Part shown: positions 36,955 to 46,311 of the stretch, in pieces
Numbering within the stretch: the first letter of the stretch is position 1
Layout of the letters: every line of letters begins with the position of its first letter
Assembly (NCBI RefSeq): GCF_025999095.1
Contig: NZ_AP024678.1
Span: 62,001 to 126,000 of the forward strand
DNA length: 64,000 nucleotides
Source of the DNA: Thermosynechococcus sp.
GTDB lineage: Bacteria > Cyanobacteriota > Cyanobacteriia > Thermosynechococcales > Thermosynechococcaceae
Reading direction: 5' to 3'
Translations under genes and position numbers: made by a program
Notes under the pieces: generated by a model
The model's input: the letters and a program-made list of their open reading frames with translations, nothing else
Told to the model about the DNA's origin: nothing
Databases searched by the model: none

Positions 36955-38454
36955 GTGTTGGATAAGCCCCTGAATCGAACCTATGAGCGGGTAATGGCGG
37001 CGATCGCCAGCCTCAACTTGGCGTTGGTGCTTTTTGATCTCACCTATATTCCGCTGCGGGACTTTTGGCTGTTGGGAAAAGTCCGCATTCCCCTAATTCA
37101 GCGGGTGATTTATCTCCCCCAACCGTTGCCGATTACCCACCTTTATGACCCCATCAAAGGCATTCAACCCCACCGAGTAACGCAGCAGTACATCAACACC
37201 GTCAACCAACTACGGCACACCATTACCACTGAAGGGGTGGATGCCCCAGCAACTCAAGCGCTTTTGACGCAGTTGCAACAGCAGAGTAAAACCATGGTGG
37301 ACACCAACCCCTTTGCTCTGGCCGATAAGACCGGCATCCTTGAGCAGATTAAGAATCGCATGCGGCAGCGGGTCTTTGGCAGTCGGGATGCCTCCTCCAA
37401 GGAAGCCTTTGAGCGCTTTTGGAGTTCGGAGTACATCAATGAACGGGACTGGCGGAGCAACCTGAATTGGTTTGAGAAGCACATCACTCCCCTAATAGCG
37501 ACCAACTATTGGCGCGCCTATGGCGAGGATGGGGACTTTCTGAATCGGTTTAGCGTTTTGGATCTTCCCTTTAATCTCCTCTTCTTTGTTGAGTTCTTGG
37601 GTCGCACGTTTTGGCTGAGTCGGCAGTACCCTGGTTATCGCTGGCGAGATGCCATGCTATGGCGCTGGTACGATGCCCTCCTCTTTTTTCCCTTTTGGTG
37701 GTTGGCACCGACGTGGGCATGGCTGCGGGTAATTCCCGTCATGATTCGCCTCGATCAAGCGGGTCTGATCTGCCTTGATACCCTGGAGCGGCAGCTATCC
37801 CAGGGCTTGGTGGGGGCGATCGCTACCGATATTTCAGAGGTGGTTGTCCTGCAAGTGCTGACGCAACTGCAAAAGGCCATTCGCCGCGGGCAGTTTAGCC
37901 ACTGGCTTCCCCGTGCCTCTGGCTTACAGGTCAATAGCGTCAATCGCAGGGTGGATGACATTGATGAATTGGGGGAACTGGCGGCCTTGGTGGTTCAAGT
38001 GATCCTCCAGCGTGTCGTGCCCCAACTGCGGCCAGAAGTGGAAGCATTAGTGGCCTACAGTGTGGATCAAGTCCTACGGCAAGCACCCCCCTATCGGCGA
38101 TTGCTCGAGAGTCCGACCCTAGGGGCCTTACCCCTGCAGTGGCGCCAATCCCTTGCCAAGGAGATGAGCGATCGCCTCTTTCTGCTGTTGGAGCAAGCAA
38201 GCAAAAACCAAGACAATCCACCCCGCGAAGGCGCTTTGCTGGTGAGTCAACTAGCGCAAAAATTTGGCCAAACCCTGAGTGCTGAACTCCAAGAGGAACA
38301 GGTGGGCAAGGTGATCCAAGACCTGTTGGTGGTATGGCTAGAGGAACTAAAAATTAACTTTGTGCGCCAGACCCACCTTGAAGGCATTGAAACAGTTCTA
38401 GAGGAAACTCGCACCCTTCAGGAACGTTTGGCGCAGAATAGACTTAAACCCTAG
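36955..38454 (+). CDS. large membrane-associated protein, unrecognised family
   Basis: A 499-residue protein that I do not recognise. It has a hydrophobic segment near the start (about 13-42), two more near residues 202-218 (LPFNLLFFVEFLGRTFW) and 240-262 (LLFFPFWWLAPTWAW), and a long, leucine- and glutamine-rich helical C-terminal half (about 270-499). Residues 45-200 look soluble. The GTG start has a strong GGGGAGG 4-5 nt before it and lies 9 nt behind the PstS-like gene, so the two act together or at least share a transcript. The stop is one base from that of the convergent Tab2 gene. Confidence 0.8.
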   Translation: MLDKPLNRTYERVMAAIASLNLALVLFDLTYIPLRDFWLLGKVRIPLIQRVIYLPQPLPITHLYDPIKGIQPHRVTQQYINTVNQLRHTITTEGVDAPATQALLTQLQQQSKTMVDTNPFALADKTGILEQIKNRMRQRVFGSRDASSKEAFERFWSSEYINERDWRSNLNWFEKHITPLIATNYWRAYGEDGDFLNRFSVLDLPFNLLFFVEFLGRTFWLSRQYPGYRWRDAMLWRWYDALLFFPFWWLAPTWAWLRVIPVMIRLDQAGLICLDTLERQLSQGLVGAIATDISEVVVLQVLTQLQKAIRRGQFSHWLPRASGLQVNSVNRRVDDIDELGELAALVVQVILQRVVPQLRPEVEALVAYSVDQVLRQAPPYRRLLESPTLGALPLQWRQSLAKEMSDRLFLLLEQASKNQDNPPREGALLVSQLAQKFGQTLSAELQEEQVGKVIQDLLVVWLEELKINFVRQTHLEGIETVLEETRTLQERLAQNRLKP

Positions 38455-38455
38455 G

Positions 38456-39286
38456 CTATTCAAGGGCTTGCAGTAGCCACAGAGCAGTGTAGGTCGTGTC
38501 CTTGGGAGTGGGCTGAATGAGCAGAAAGTGCAAGCCTTGGCTTTGGTGCAGGCGATCGCGAAACACCTCTCCCGCTTGCATAATTTCCGAATCCTGAAAC
38601 GTTAAAAACACCCAGCGATCGCGCAATCCACTGTGCAGGAGAACGCCACAGGGCTGCCCCGGTACAAACTCTAGGCGATAGGGCACTTGCTCTTGGAACC
38701 AGCGAGCCAGCTTCAAGGATTTGCGACCCCCATAGAGAATAATTCCCGGAATCAGGGTGTCTGCCGCCAAGTCTAGGGACTCCGGCAGCATCTCTCTTTC
38801 AAAGGCCAGAATCCGTAAAGGGTACTGCATCAGTTGCTGCAAATCGGGGGGCGCGATCGCTGCAAACTGCCAAGATTCCCCCCAAATATCATCCGGCAAG
38901 GGCAGGGGCGGGAGCTGCTCAATGGCCAAGGGATCGTAGGCTTCACCCGTGTAGGTTTTCAGGCTTGGGTATTCCTGAGCGCGTTGGCACAGGTAGTGCT
39001 TCAGAGCAGGAGTGCGGCGGGTGGGCTCTAGGGGGATGTTGAGTTGTCGGCAGGCTCCTTCCACTAGCCCTAAACTTTCGGGGCGAAAGACCTTGACTCG
39101 CTCCGGCAAGGGCTGACCACAACGGTTGAATTCTGTGGCAACCCAGGGACTACTCACCAGTGGTTCAGGACAAAAAGTCGTGTAGTAAAAATTTTCTTCA
39201 GGATCACAAATCACAAGTTCCCACAGATCAAGACCACTGGGGGTACGCAAAGGCCGACGGTAAAGGTCAACTTGCCAAAGGGACAT
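38456..39286 (-). CDS. Tab2/Atab2-family RNA-binding protein
   Basis: A 276-residue protein opening MSLWQVDLYRRPL, followed by LWELVICDPEENFYYTTFCP, VKVFRPESLGLVEGAC and EPTRRTPALKHYL, all hallmarks of the Tab2/Atab2 family. Plant and algal members bind the psaB leader and promote translation of photosystem I or II proteins. The cyanobacterial homologue is thought to have a similar role but is little studied. The frame is open up to 39391, but only the start at 39286 gives the conserved N-terminus. Confidence 0.88.
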   Translation of the reverse strand: MSLWQVDLYRRPLRTPSGLDLWELVICDPEENFYYTTFCPEPLVSSPWVATEFNRCGQPLPERVKVFRPESLGLVEGACRQLNIPLEPTRRTPALKHYLCQRAQEYPSLKTYTGEAYDPLAIEQLPPLPLPDDIWGESWQFAAIAPPDLQQLMQYPLRILAFEREMLPESLDLAADTLIPGIILYGGRKSLKLARWFQEQVPYRLEFVPGQPCGVLLHSGLRDRWVFLTFQDSEIMQAGEVFRDRLHQSQGLHFLLIQPTPKDTTYTALWLLQALE

Positions 39287-39401
39287 CGAGGGAATAGATG
39301 AGCAAAAGAGGTGATAGCCTTTTTCAGACTGAATACGGTCTATATTTATTCTCGTTCTTTTTCTCTGATTTGTTAGAGCTATTTCAATCAAAAATGAGAA
39401 A

Positions 39402-39730
39402 CTATCTAGGACAATCCTTGCAAATCACCTCCGCAATAGAACCTTTGGACCCTGCATACATCCGCTGTCGCTCTTCCACAGGGCGTTCTTGGTAGGGCAT
39501 CTGTTTTTTCGGGTGATGGCCAGCCGGCCGAGGGCGGAACTTATTGTGGAAATTTGTACCCCAAATTGCTGGGCACGGTCGATTAAAGGATCCTCGGGAT
39601 GGGGAGCAACGTCTGGCCCTAAGGTCTGCCAATCCAGTTTCCCTTGACACAGGTCTGGCTCGCGATCGCGCTGTTTCCCTGCTGCAAACTTAGGGCTTAG
39701 ATCAGCCCAAGGATAAACTGCTAAAAACAA
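39402..39730 (-). pseudogene. remnant of an IS630-family transposase (N-terminal part, frameshifted)
   Basis: Two overlapping minus-strand frames together read as an IS630 transposase N-terminus. One (39425-39730) gives GKLDWQTLGPDVAPHPEDPL, then IDRAQQFGVQISTISSALGR and LAITRKN. The other (39402-39650) continues HHPKKQMPYQERPVEERQRM. This is the order helix-turn-helix, then ITRKKK-x-YRER of intact IS630 proteins, broken by a frameshift near 39520. The catalytic DDE domain is missing and no flanking inverted repeats or TA duplication were found, so the element is dead. The rest of 39287-39922 shows no gene. Confidence 0.75.
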
Positions 39731-39900
39731 TGGTCATGGCTTTGGTGGAGACTTTCTTTAAAATTGATTGCCTTTAGTGTCAAAACGCCCCGTGATTTAC
39801 TGTATTTCGCCGCCCCAATTCTGATGATTGCCATCAGCCCATAGTTGATGTACCGCGTCAGTTCCGAAACCCATCCCTAGGGAGTCGGGTTTGCAATGAA

Positions 39901-39926
39901 GTTGTCTTTCTAGGTTGTCTTTCTAG
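39901..39926. repeat. perfect 13-bp tandem duplication
   Basis: GTTGTCTTTCTAG occurs twice in direct succession (39901-39913 and 39914-39926). The second copy contains the stop codon of the GGDEF-EAL gene. It looks like a recent slippage or repair duplication beside the IS630 remnant. Confidence 0.95.
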
Positions 39927-42061
39927 GGGGTGTGAATCTGCGCTAATAGGGCAGCCACCTGCTCAGTAGTGAGGGGTCGCGAGAAATAATAGCCTTGGAC
40001 ATAGTCACAGCCGAGTTCCCGCAGTCGCGTCACTTGATAGGGATGCTCCACCCCTTCGGCCACCACTTCCAACGCCAATCCCTTGGCAAGGCTAACAATG
40101 GCATCAACCACGAGGGGTCTTTGGTCGGTTTCCGTGATGAGCTTCACAAAGCTGCGATCAACTTTGAGGATGTCGATGGGCAGATGGGTCAAATAGGACA
40201 GAGAGGAATAGCCCGTGCCAAAGTCATCAAGACTCAGCTTGATTCCCTGGGCCTTCAGTTGGCATAATGTCTGCCGCACCTGATCTGGCTGATCAATCCC
40301 CACACTTTCGGTCATTTCCAGGTGCAGGCAATGGGGAGGAATCTGGGTCTGTTCCAAAGCAGCCAACACTTGCTCGACTAGAGCAGGGTGCATGACTTGC
40401 CGATTGGATAAATTCACGTTCACGGATAACTCACACTGGGGAAATTGCTCGTGCCAGTACTGGAGATCACGACAGGCACGCCAGATCACCCAGTCCCCAA
40501 TGGGCAGAATCAATCCCGTTTCCTCCGCAAGGGGAATGAAACGATCGGGCAGGAGTAAGCCTTGAGTGGGATGCTGCCAGCGAATCAAGGCTTCAAAGCC
40601 GTAGAGAGCATTGTCCCTCAGGCGGTAGATGGGCTGGTAAAAGAGAGTAAATTCGTCCCGCTCAATGGCTTGGCGCAACCCGATTTCTAGGGAGAGGCGA
40701 TCGCGCGCCATCAAATGCATGTCTTCACTAAAGACTTGATAGCGATTTCCCCCCGCCAGCTTGGCACGATACATGGCAATATCGGCATTGCGCAAATAGT
40801 TTTCTGCCTTCTCAATGGAGGCCAATCGCGTGGCCACGCCAATACTCACCCTGAGTGCGATCGGCTGATCATTCACTACAAAGGGTTTATTCAGTTCACT
40901 GAGAATGCGATCGCAAACCCCCAAAGGATCGGTGTTGTCACTAATGTCATCCAGCAAAATCACAAACTCATCGCCCCCAATACGAGCCACCGTGTCATCG
41001 GCGCGGACAATGCGGGTGAGACGATTGGCCAATTCAATCAAAATCAAGTCGCCACAACTGTGGCCAAGGCTGTCGTTAATGACCTTAAAGCGATCAATAT
41101 CAATAAACAAAATTGCAAACTTGTAATCGGAACGACGACGAGCATGGCGAGTCGCCTGTTCAATGCGGTCAAAGAGAAGCGTGCGATTGGCTAACCCCGT
41201 CAGCGAATCATGGAGGGCATCATAAAGCAACTGGGCTTCGGCAAGGCGATGTTCCGTCAAATCGGTCAGAGAACCCGCAACCCGTCTGGCATTGCCATGG
41301 GCATCCCGCAGCACCAGCCCCCGTGCCAAAGCCCAACGATAGGCACCATTGCGATGTAGAATGCGAAACTCTTGGTGGAAATGGGGGGTTTGGCCGCGGA
41401 TATGGAGCATTAAATTCAACTTCACCCGTTCCACATCTTGGGGGTGAATGCGCTTGAACCAATCATCAATGTGATTGCCAATTTCGTCATGCTGATAGCC
41501 AAGAATATTTTTCCAGCGGGCGGAATAAAATGTCTCATTGGTGGTCAAATTCCAGTCCCAAATACCATCATTGATGCTACGGGTCAGGAGCGTATAGCGA
41601 TCGCTGGTTTCCAGGAGCGCCGCCTGAGTTAACTTCATATCGGTAATGTTGTAGCCACAGATTAAACCTGCCCCATTCGGAAAGCGCACAAAAGCCCAAA
41701 TCATCTCTAAAACTTGACCATCGGCACCATGGACAGGTACCTCCTGCCAGCCGTTGGGAGGATGAATCATCCAATAACGCATCTGCCGCTGGGTTTCTAG
41801 ATCGGGAAAGCACTGACTCAAAAAATCCCCTGTGATCAAATCCCCTGTATCCCAGCCCAACTGGGTCGTCACCTCTTGGTTAAGGGAATGAATGTGTCCC
41901 TCATTGTCATAGAAGAGAACGAGCAGCGGTAAACGGGCACAAACACCCCGCAGTAAGTCATAGGGATCAGTACCTAGCGGGAAATCAAATCCATGGCCTG
42001 TTTGACCATTCACCATTGGCCACCGTAATTGAAAAGATAAAGGTGAGTCATCCTGCTCCAT
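39923..42061 (-). CDS. PAS-PAS-GGDEF-EAL cyclic-di-GMP signalling protein
   Basis: A 712-residue cytoplasmic protein without transmembrane helices. Two PAS domains (about 35-140 and 155-275, the second with DGIWDWNLTTNE) precede a GGDEF domain with intact RIGGDEF (near 358) and an RxxD inhibitory site (RADD) five residues earlier, and an EAL domain with FEALIRWQHP (near 490), DDFGTGYSSLSYL and VVAEGVEH. Both diguanylate cyclase and phosphodiesterase residues are present, so the net activity cannot be predicted. AGGAT precedes the ATG. Confidence 0.93.
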   Translation of the reverse strand: MEQDDSPLSFQLRWPMVNGQTGHGFDFPLGTDPYDLLRGVCARLPLLVLFYDNEGHIHSLNQEVTTQLGWDTGDLITGDFLSQCFPDLETQRQMRYWMIHPPNGWQEVPVHGADGQVLEMIWAFVRFPNGAGLICGYNITDMKLTQAALLETSDRYTLLTRSINDGIWDWNLTTNETFYSARWKNILGYQHDEIGNHIDDWFKRIHPQDVERVKLNLMLHIRGQTPHFHQEFRILHRNGAYRWALARGLVLRDAHGNARRVAGSLTDLTEHRLAEAQLLYDALHDSLTGLANRTLLFDRIEQATRHARRRSDYKFAILFIDIDRFKVINDSLGHSCGDLILIELANRLTRIVRADDTVARIGGDEFVILLDDISDNTDPLGVCDRILSELNKPFVVNDQPIALRVSIGVATRLASIEKAENYLRNADIAMYRAKLAGGNRYQVFSEDMHLMARDRLSLEIGLRQAIERDEFTLFYQPIYRLRDNALYGFEALIRWQHPTQGLLLPDRFIPLAEETGLILPIGDWVIWRACRDLQYWHEQFPQCELSVNVNLSNRQVMHPALVEQVLAALEQTQIPPHCLHLEMTESVGIDQPDQVRQTLCQLKAQGIKLSLDDFGTGYSSLSYLTHLPIDILKVDRSFVKLITETDQRPLVVDAIVSLAKGLALEVVAEGVEHPYQVTRLRELGCDYVQGYYFSRPLTTEQVAALLAQIHTP

Positions 42062-42178
42062 GGAAATATCCTAGCTTAAATGCTCAACAAACCAAAAACT
42101 GGCTCTCCTAGACAGCAAGACTCCTCGGTCTCTTTGAAAATCTTGATGTGCAGGCAAAAAACTTTTATCTTCTGCTGG

Positions 42179-42505
42179 CTAGCCGGTCATAGATACTGAT
42201 CCCATGTGGGGTAACGTGTATTTTAATCCCAGAATCCAGAAAATCTGCTGGGCAACTGCCTCATATTGCTCCGTGGAGAGCAGGTCTTTTTTCTGGTGCA
42301 AAACAATCAGTCTAGCCAACTGTTCCGTGACTGTTGCCAATTGCTCTGTATCGGGATAGAGACTCTCAAGGACGGCATGGAAATCGGCCTCGGCATTGGC
42401 CACTAGCCCTGCTCCTTCGTAGATGACAGGCTTAAGAAATGGCTGATACTGCCGCAACAACCGCCGCAGGTGGTAGATCATTGAGATCGACAGTGTACAA
42501 GTCAT
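42179..42505 (-). CDS. hypothetical protein, helical
   Basis: A 108-residue open frame of unknown function. It is leucine-, glutamine- and glutamate-rich and mostly helical by composition (YHLRRLLRQYQPFLKPVIY; ATVTEQLARLIVLHQKKDLL), with no signal peptide or metal motif. AAGG lies somewhat far (about 11 nt) before the ATG at 42505; an ATG at 42478 is an alternative. It lies 117 nt upstream of the GGDEF-EAL gene on the same strand. Codon use looks ordinary, which supports it being real. Confidence 0.55.
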   Translation of the reverse strand: MTCTLSISMIYHLRRLLRQYQPFLKPVIYEGAGLVANAEADFHAVLESLYPDTEQLATVTEQLARLIVLHQKKDLLSTEQYEAVAQQIFWILGLKYTLPHMGSVSMTG

Positions 42506-43291
42506 AAGCTAGGACCTTACATCTTATCAGGTTAGCGGGGAGAGCAAAACTGCCTATTACTCTCGTTGTGCTAGTAAAAATTAGACTATGAAAAAAAGGT
42601 CATTTTTGTTATCTAGATTACAAACTACCCAAGTCATTTCAACTTTTTTGCATCCTAAGATTGTGCTCAGGAGAGTAATTTTCTCGATGAATGAACTTTG
42701 ATAGCTCGCTAATACTCATAGCCTAGGCAACCTCCCTAATTTTTGCTAACAGAGTTTGGTTTTGCGGGAGTACTGATTCTTCTTTTTTTTAGAGATTTAA
42801 GTTTTAATTAATTTTTGTGTCGGTATTTTAATGCATATTGATTAGTCATCCTTTTGATCCTGAAATCATTCATTGAGTGATCAATTTTGAGATATTGAAT
42901 CCTGTCTTGAAATTGACGGTTATTCATTGTTTTTCCTCCAAAAAAACTTAATTTTTGAGAATCCGGCCAACGAGCCCCATCAGTCTAGAAAAGCTTTTTC
43001 GCTCTAGAGACTGTCTATAAATGATTCTAAAACTTGGATCACTGATTCTTCGAGGTTTCGTGATCTTTTTTTTAATTTTTAATAACTTAACAATTGAATA
43101 GTTAAGCCTTATTTAAGCTTCTCAGAATTTGTCCTGACAAAATCATGCCGTCACAGGCAGACTTTGGCGCAGCAAATCCTCGACAGCAAAGGATGCTGAG
43201 ATATTTATCTTTTTTCTATTTACAATGAAAAACAAAAATTTTTAGATTTTACGCTGTACCTATCGCAAGTGATCTTGTTTTTTAAGGAATC
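42506..43291. other. AT-rich intergenic region of about 0.8 kb
   Basis: This stretch is much richer in A and T than the rest of the window, has several poly-T and poly-A runs and no HIP1 octamer. Apart from the small ORF at 42808-42927 I find no gene. No tRNA, terminator or intact insertion sequence was identified. It could be a decayed mobile region or a regulatory or small-RNA locus. Confidence 0.7.
42808..42927 (-). CDS. candidate 39-residue small protein with strong ribosome site
   Basis: Reading the minus strand gives MNNRQFQDRIQYLKIDHSMN and on to a TAA stop, 39 codons. The support is the near-ideal ribosome site GGAGG 7 nt before the ATG. The peptide is basic and polar with no hydrophobic segment. 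I do not recognise it. It lies in AT-rich DNA where short frames arise by chance, so it remains a candidate. Confidence 0.35.
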   Translation of the reverse strand: MNNRQFQDRIQYLKIDHSMNDFRIKRMTNQYALKYRHKN

Positions 43292-43423
43292 CTAGTGTGC
43301 AAAAAAGCCGACGATCAGCAGCGGAATAAAGAGACTCAGGGCAGCAATGAGCAGTAAATTTTCAGGTTCGACGTTAATGATCGTGGGTTGATTGCGTTTC
43401 TTTTGGGGGTTTGGATTGGTCAT
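43292..43423 (-). CDS. 43-residue single-helix membrane protein
   Basis: The minus-strand frame from ATG 43421-43423 to TAG 43292 encodes 43 residues. A polar, basic start (MTNPNPQKKRNQPTIINVEP) is followed by one transmembrane helix (LLLIAALSLFIPLLIVGFF, about 23-41). The sharp polar/hydrophobic division is unlike a random frame and is typical of the tiny subunits of photosynthetic or NDH-1 complexes. I cannot assign it to any of those I know (PsbX, PsbY, Psb30, PetN, NdhP, PsaX were considered). It is divergent from nrdR. Confidence 0.65.
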   Translation of the reverse strand: MTNPNPQKKRNQPTIINVEPENLLLIAALSLFIPLLIVGFFAH

Positions 43424-43542
43424 GGCAGGATACCCAAGGGATACCCCTAGCCTAGCAAACACTGTCGCAGCTCTGACAAAGGTTAGTGAGTGAAAAGAAT
43501 CCGCTATGATACTCTACAGGTGCCTGAATCAGCGGGATCCCT

Positions 43543-44031
43543 ATGCAGTGTCCCTATTGCCACCATACAGATAGTCGTGTTCTAGAGTCTCGATCGGCAG
43601 AAGGGGGGCAAAGTATTCGGCGGCGGCGCGAGTGCCTAGCCTGTGGTCGTCGCTTTACCACCTATGAGCGGATTGAGTTTGTGCCCATTACGGTCATTAA
43701 GCGCAATGGCGATCGCGAGTCCTTCGATCGCTCGAAATTGCTGCGGGGCATTATGACCGCCTGTGGTAAAACCAACATTCCCCAACAAAAAATTGAAGCC
43801 CTTGTGGATGATATTGAGGCGGATTTGCAGTTGCGATCGCGCCGCGAAGTCACCAGCGCCGAATTGGGGGAAGCAACCCTACAACGACTGCGCCACCTGA
43901 GTGAAGTCGCCTATGTCCGCTTTGCTTCGGTCTATCGCCAATTCCAGGGCATTAGTGATTTTGTTGCTGAACTTGCCCATCTCCAAGAGACTTCTGACTC
44001 GCCAGAGCTGCTGACAGCCTCCCAGCCTTAG
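43543..44031 (+). CDS. nrdR: transcriptional repressor NrdR
   Basis: A 162-residue regulator of ribonucleotide reductase genes. The N-terminal zinc ribbon has C3-x2-C6 and C31-x2-C34 ([25 protein letters not shown]), and the ATP-cone follows ([20 protein letters not shown]). It represses nrd operons when dATP fills the cone. No nrd gene is nearby. A TATGAT-like -10 lies about 35 nt upstream. Its stop shares TTAG with the convergent gene. Confidence 0.96.
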   Translation: MQCPYCHHTDSRVLESRSAEGGQSIRRRRECLACGRRFTTYERIEFVPITVIKRNGDRESFDRSKLLRGIMTACGKTNIPQQKIEALVDDIEADLQLRSRREVTSAELGEATLQRLRHLSEVAYVRFASVYRQFQGISDFVAELAHLQETSDSPELLTASQP

Positions 44032-45224
44032 TGCTGCTTCATCGGTAAATCGGCATTAATTGTATCAATCAGCCTTTGCTCCTCGTCATTGATCTGGTCA
44101 ATGTAGTGGTCAAAAATTGCCGCTAAACGTGGTTCATAGAAACGGTGCAGGCTGTAGTTGGGAGTCGCTGGAAAACCCCGCCGTTTTTTATGGCGTCCAC
44201 CGGCGCCAGGATCAAAGCGCTGAATCCCTTGGGCGATCGCCCACTCAATGGGTTCGTAGTAGCAGGCACTAAAGTGCAGGCAATCAATTTCACGGGTACA
44301 GCCCCAATAGCGACCGTAGAGATTGGTTCCCTTGGTAATGCAAAAGGACATGGCAATGGGACGCTGACCACCGTTGTTGGGATAGGCGGCAAAAAGCACC
44401 ACGCGATGGCGATAGCGATCGCTCAGGCCTTCAAAAAACTGCCGCGTCAGATATTTGCTGCCCCACCAGCCAAATTTGTCGCAAGTATCAGCATAGAAAT
44501 CGTACATCTGTTGCAACAGGCTACGGCTGACCTCCTGCCCCCGATGAACCCGAAACGTGAGATCCGCTTGAGCCACGGCCTTGCGCTCTCGCTTGATGTT
44601 GCGGCGTTGGTTGGCATTGAAGTCCGCTAGGTAGTCGTCGAAGGTCTGATAGTTGCGATTTTGCCAAATGTAACTGTGGTGGAGCCAAGCGCGATAACCG
44701 TAGGCCTCGGCAGCGGGCTGCCATTGGGGATCGACATAGAGAAAGTGGCAACTGGAAAAGCGGTGGCGCTGACAAAGGCGATCAATTTCATGGAGCATCA
44801 CCTTGGTCATCATGGCCACATCCACCCCCTCCGCCATCAGAAAGCGATAGCCCACCGCCGGTGTAAAGGGCGCCATCCCCAGCAGCTTTGGATAATAGCG
44901 AATACCCAACCGCGCGGCTAACTCTGCCCACTGGTGATCAAAGACAAATTCCCCTTGACTATGACCTTTGACATACAGAGGCGCGGCGGCCACCAGTTGC
45001 CGCTGACCCTGGCGATCGCGCCAAACCAGCAAATGCTGGGGGAGCCAACCGGTTTGGGGCGTTGCACTGCCGGAGGCTTCAATTTGATGCAGCCATTCCC
45101 ATTCCAAGAAGGGGGTTTCGAGGGGCAACGCCAAAGCATCCCACTGGTCTTGGGGAACGCTGGCGATCGCATTCACCCACTGAATGATTAGCTCTGGTGC
45201 CAGTGCTGCTGCAAACTCTACCAT
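44028..45224 (-). CDS. GNAT/FemAB-like acyltransferase (PF04339 type)
   Basis: A 398-residue protein of the peptidogalycan/FemAB-like family. Typical blocks are [66 protein letters not shown] and the C-terminal [19 protein letters not shown]. The fold is a double GNAT used by FemX/Fem enzymes for aminoacyl transfer to cell-wall precursors, but the substrate of this widespread subfamily is unknown. It stands alone, convergent with nrdR. Confidence 0.82.
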   Translation of the reverse strand: MVEFAAALAPELIIQWVNAIASVPQDQWDALALPLETPFLEWEWLHQIEASGSATPQTGWLPQHLLVWRDRQGQRQLVAAAPLYVKGHSQGEFVFDHQWAELAARLGIRYYPKLLGMAPFTPAVGYRFLMAEGVDVAMMTKVMLHEIDRLCQRHRFSSCHFLYVDPQWQPAAEAYGYRAWLHHSYIWQNRNYQTFDDYLADFNANQRRNIKRERKAVAQADLTFRVHRGQEVSRSLLQQMYDFYADTCDKFGWWGSKYLTRQFFEGLSDRYRHRVVLFAAYPNNGGQRPIAMSFCITKGTNLYGRYWGCTREIDCLHFSACYYEPIEWAIAQGIQRFDPGAGGRHKKRRGFPATPNYSLHRFYEPRLAAIFDHYIDQINDEEQRLIDTINADLPMKQH

Positions 45225-45268
45225 GCTTTTGAGGGGAACTGCTTCTGTGTTGTACTATAGCAACCCCC

Positions 45269-46261
45269 CTAGAGAAAGATACTGCCATCGGGCATGAGGG
45301 CCTCTGCCAAACACGCCTCCAACAACACAGCACTGCTGAGATCAGCACGCATTAGGTTGGCTTGGCGTAAATTGGCACCCTTGAGATTCGTGCGGGCGAG
45401 GTAGGCATCAATCAGGCGAGCTTCCTGCAAATCGGCCCCCGTCAAATCGGTACGCCGCAAATCCGCTTTGTTCAAAACCGCTTCCCGCAAATTCACCCCT
45501 TGAGCTTGGGCATCATCGAGCCGCGCCTCTGAGAGAATTGCCTGACGCAAATCCGCTTGATTGAGAATTGCTCCCCGCAAATCCGCTTGGAGGAGCCGTG
45601 ACTGCTGCAAATTGCTCCCCACCAAATTCGCCTTAGAGAGAATGGCACGGGTGAGAATCGCCCCTTGAAGATTGGCATTTTCCAAGTTGGCTTGGACAAG
45701 GTTGGCAGCATTCAGGTTAGCTTCCTTGAGATTGGCCCCCTTGAGGTTCACCCGCGATAGATCTGTCCCTGACAAATTCGTTCCTTGGAGATCCACCTGG
45801 TGCAGATCTGCCCCCACCAGACTTGCCCCCTCCTGATAGTTCTCTTTGCGCAAGTTGGCGCTGCGCAAACAGGAGCCCGCCAAAACCGCATGGCTTAAAC
45901 TGACCTGTCGCAAATCACTACTAAGGAAGTTACAGTCGCGAAAAGCCGCTAAGGTGAGATCTGCCCCCTGGAAATTGGCGCGATCGAACACGCAACCATG
46001 ACATTGAGCATCGCGAAAATGACTGTCATTAAAAATCGCTTGGGTAAAGTTGCATCCCTCCAACCGGGCACCCGTGAACAGGGCATAGCTAAAGTCAGCA
46101 CGGCCAAAATGACAAAACTGAAAGTGTACCCCCTGTAAACTTGCACCCCGCAGATCAATGCCGATTAAATCGGCGTCCACAAGACTAATGCCCGCCAAAT
46201 TCACACTTTGAAAATTGGTTTGGCCCTCGGCATAGCGAGCGAGAAACTCTTCGGGTTGCAT
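45269..46261 (-). CDS. pentapeptide-repeat protein
   Basis: A 330-residue protein made almost wholly of A(D/N)LxX pentapeptide repeats from about residue 18 to 320 (for example ANLKEANLNAANLVQANLEN), which fold as a right-handed quadrilateral beta-helix. There is no signal peptide or catalytic domain. Cyanobacteria have many such proteins, mostly of unknown role; a few mimic DNA and inhibit gyrase, but nothing specific supports that here. It lies 44 nt upstream of the FemAB-like gene on the same strand. Confidence 0.92.
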   Translation of the reverse strand: MQPEEFLARYAEGQTNFQSVNLAGISLVDADLIGIDLRGASLQGVHFQFCHFGRADFSYALFTGARLEGCNFTQAIFNDSHFRDAQCHGCVFDRANFQGADLTLAAFRDCNFLSSDLRQVSLSHAVLAGSCLRSANLRKENYQEGASLVGADLHQVDLQGTNLSGTDLSRVNLKGANLKEANLNAANLVQANLENANLQGAILTRAILSKANLVGSNLQQSRLLQADLRGAILNQADLRQAILSEARLDDAQAQGVNLREAVLNKADLRRTDLTGADLQEARLIDAYLARTNLKGANLRQANLMRADLSSAVLLEACLAEALMPDGSIFL

Positions 46262-46311
46262 CGTCAGTCTATAGTAGGGAGCACCACGGGGTTTCTAAAA
46301 AATCCCGATCG

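Noticed and set aside
39298-39495. 65-codon plus-strand frame near the IS630 remnant
   Set aside because: It is antisense to the remnant and lacks any homologous feature.
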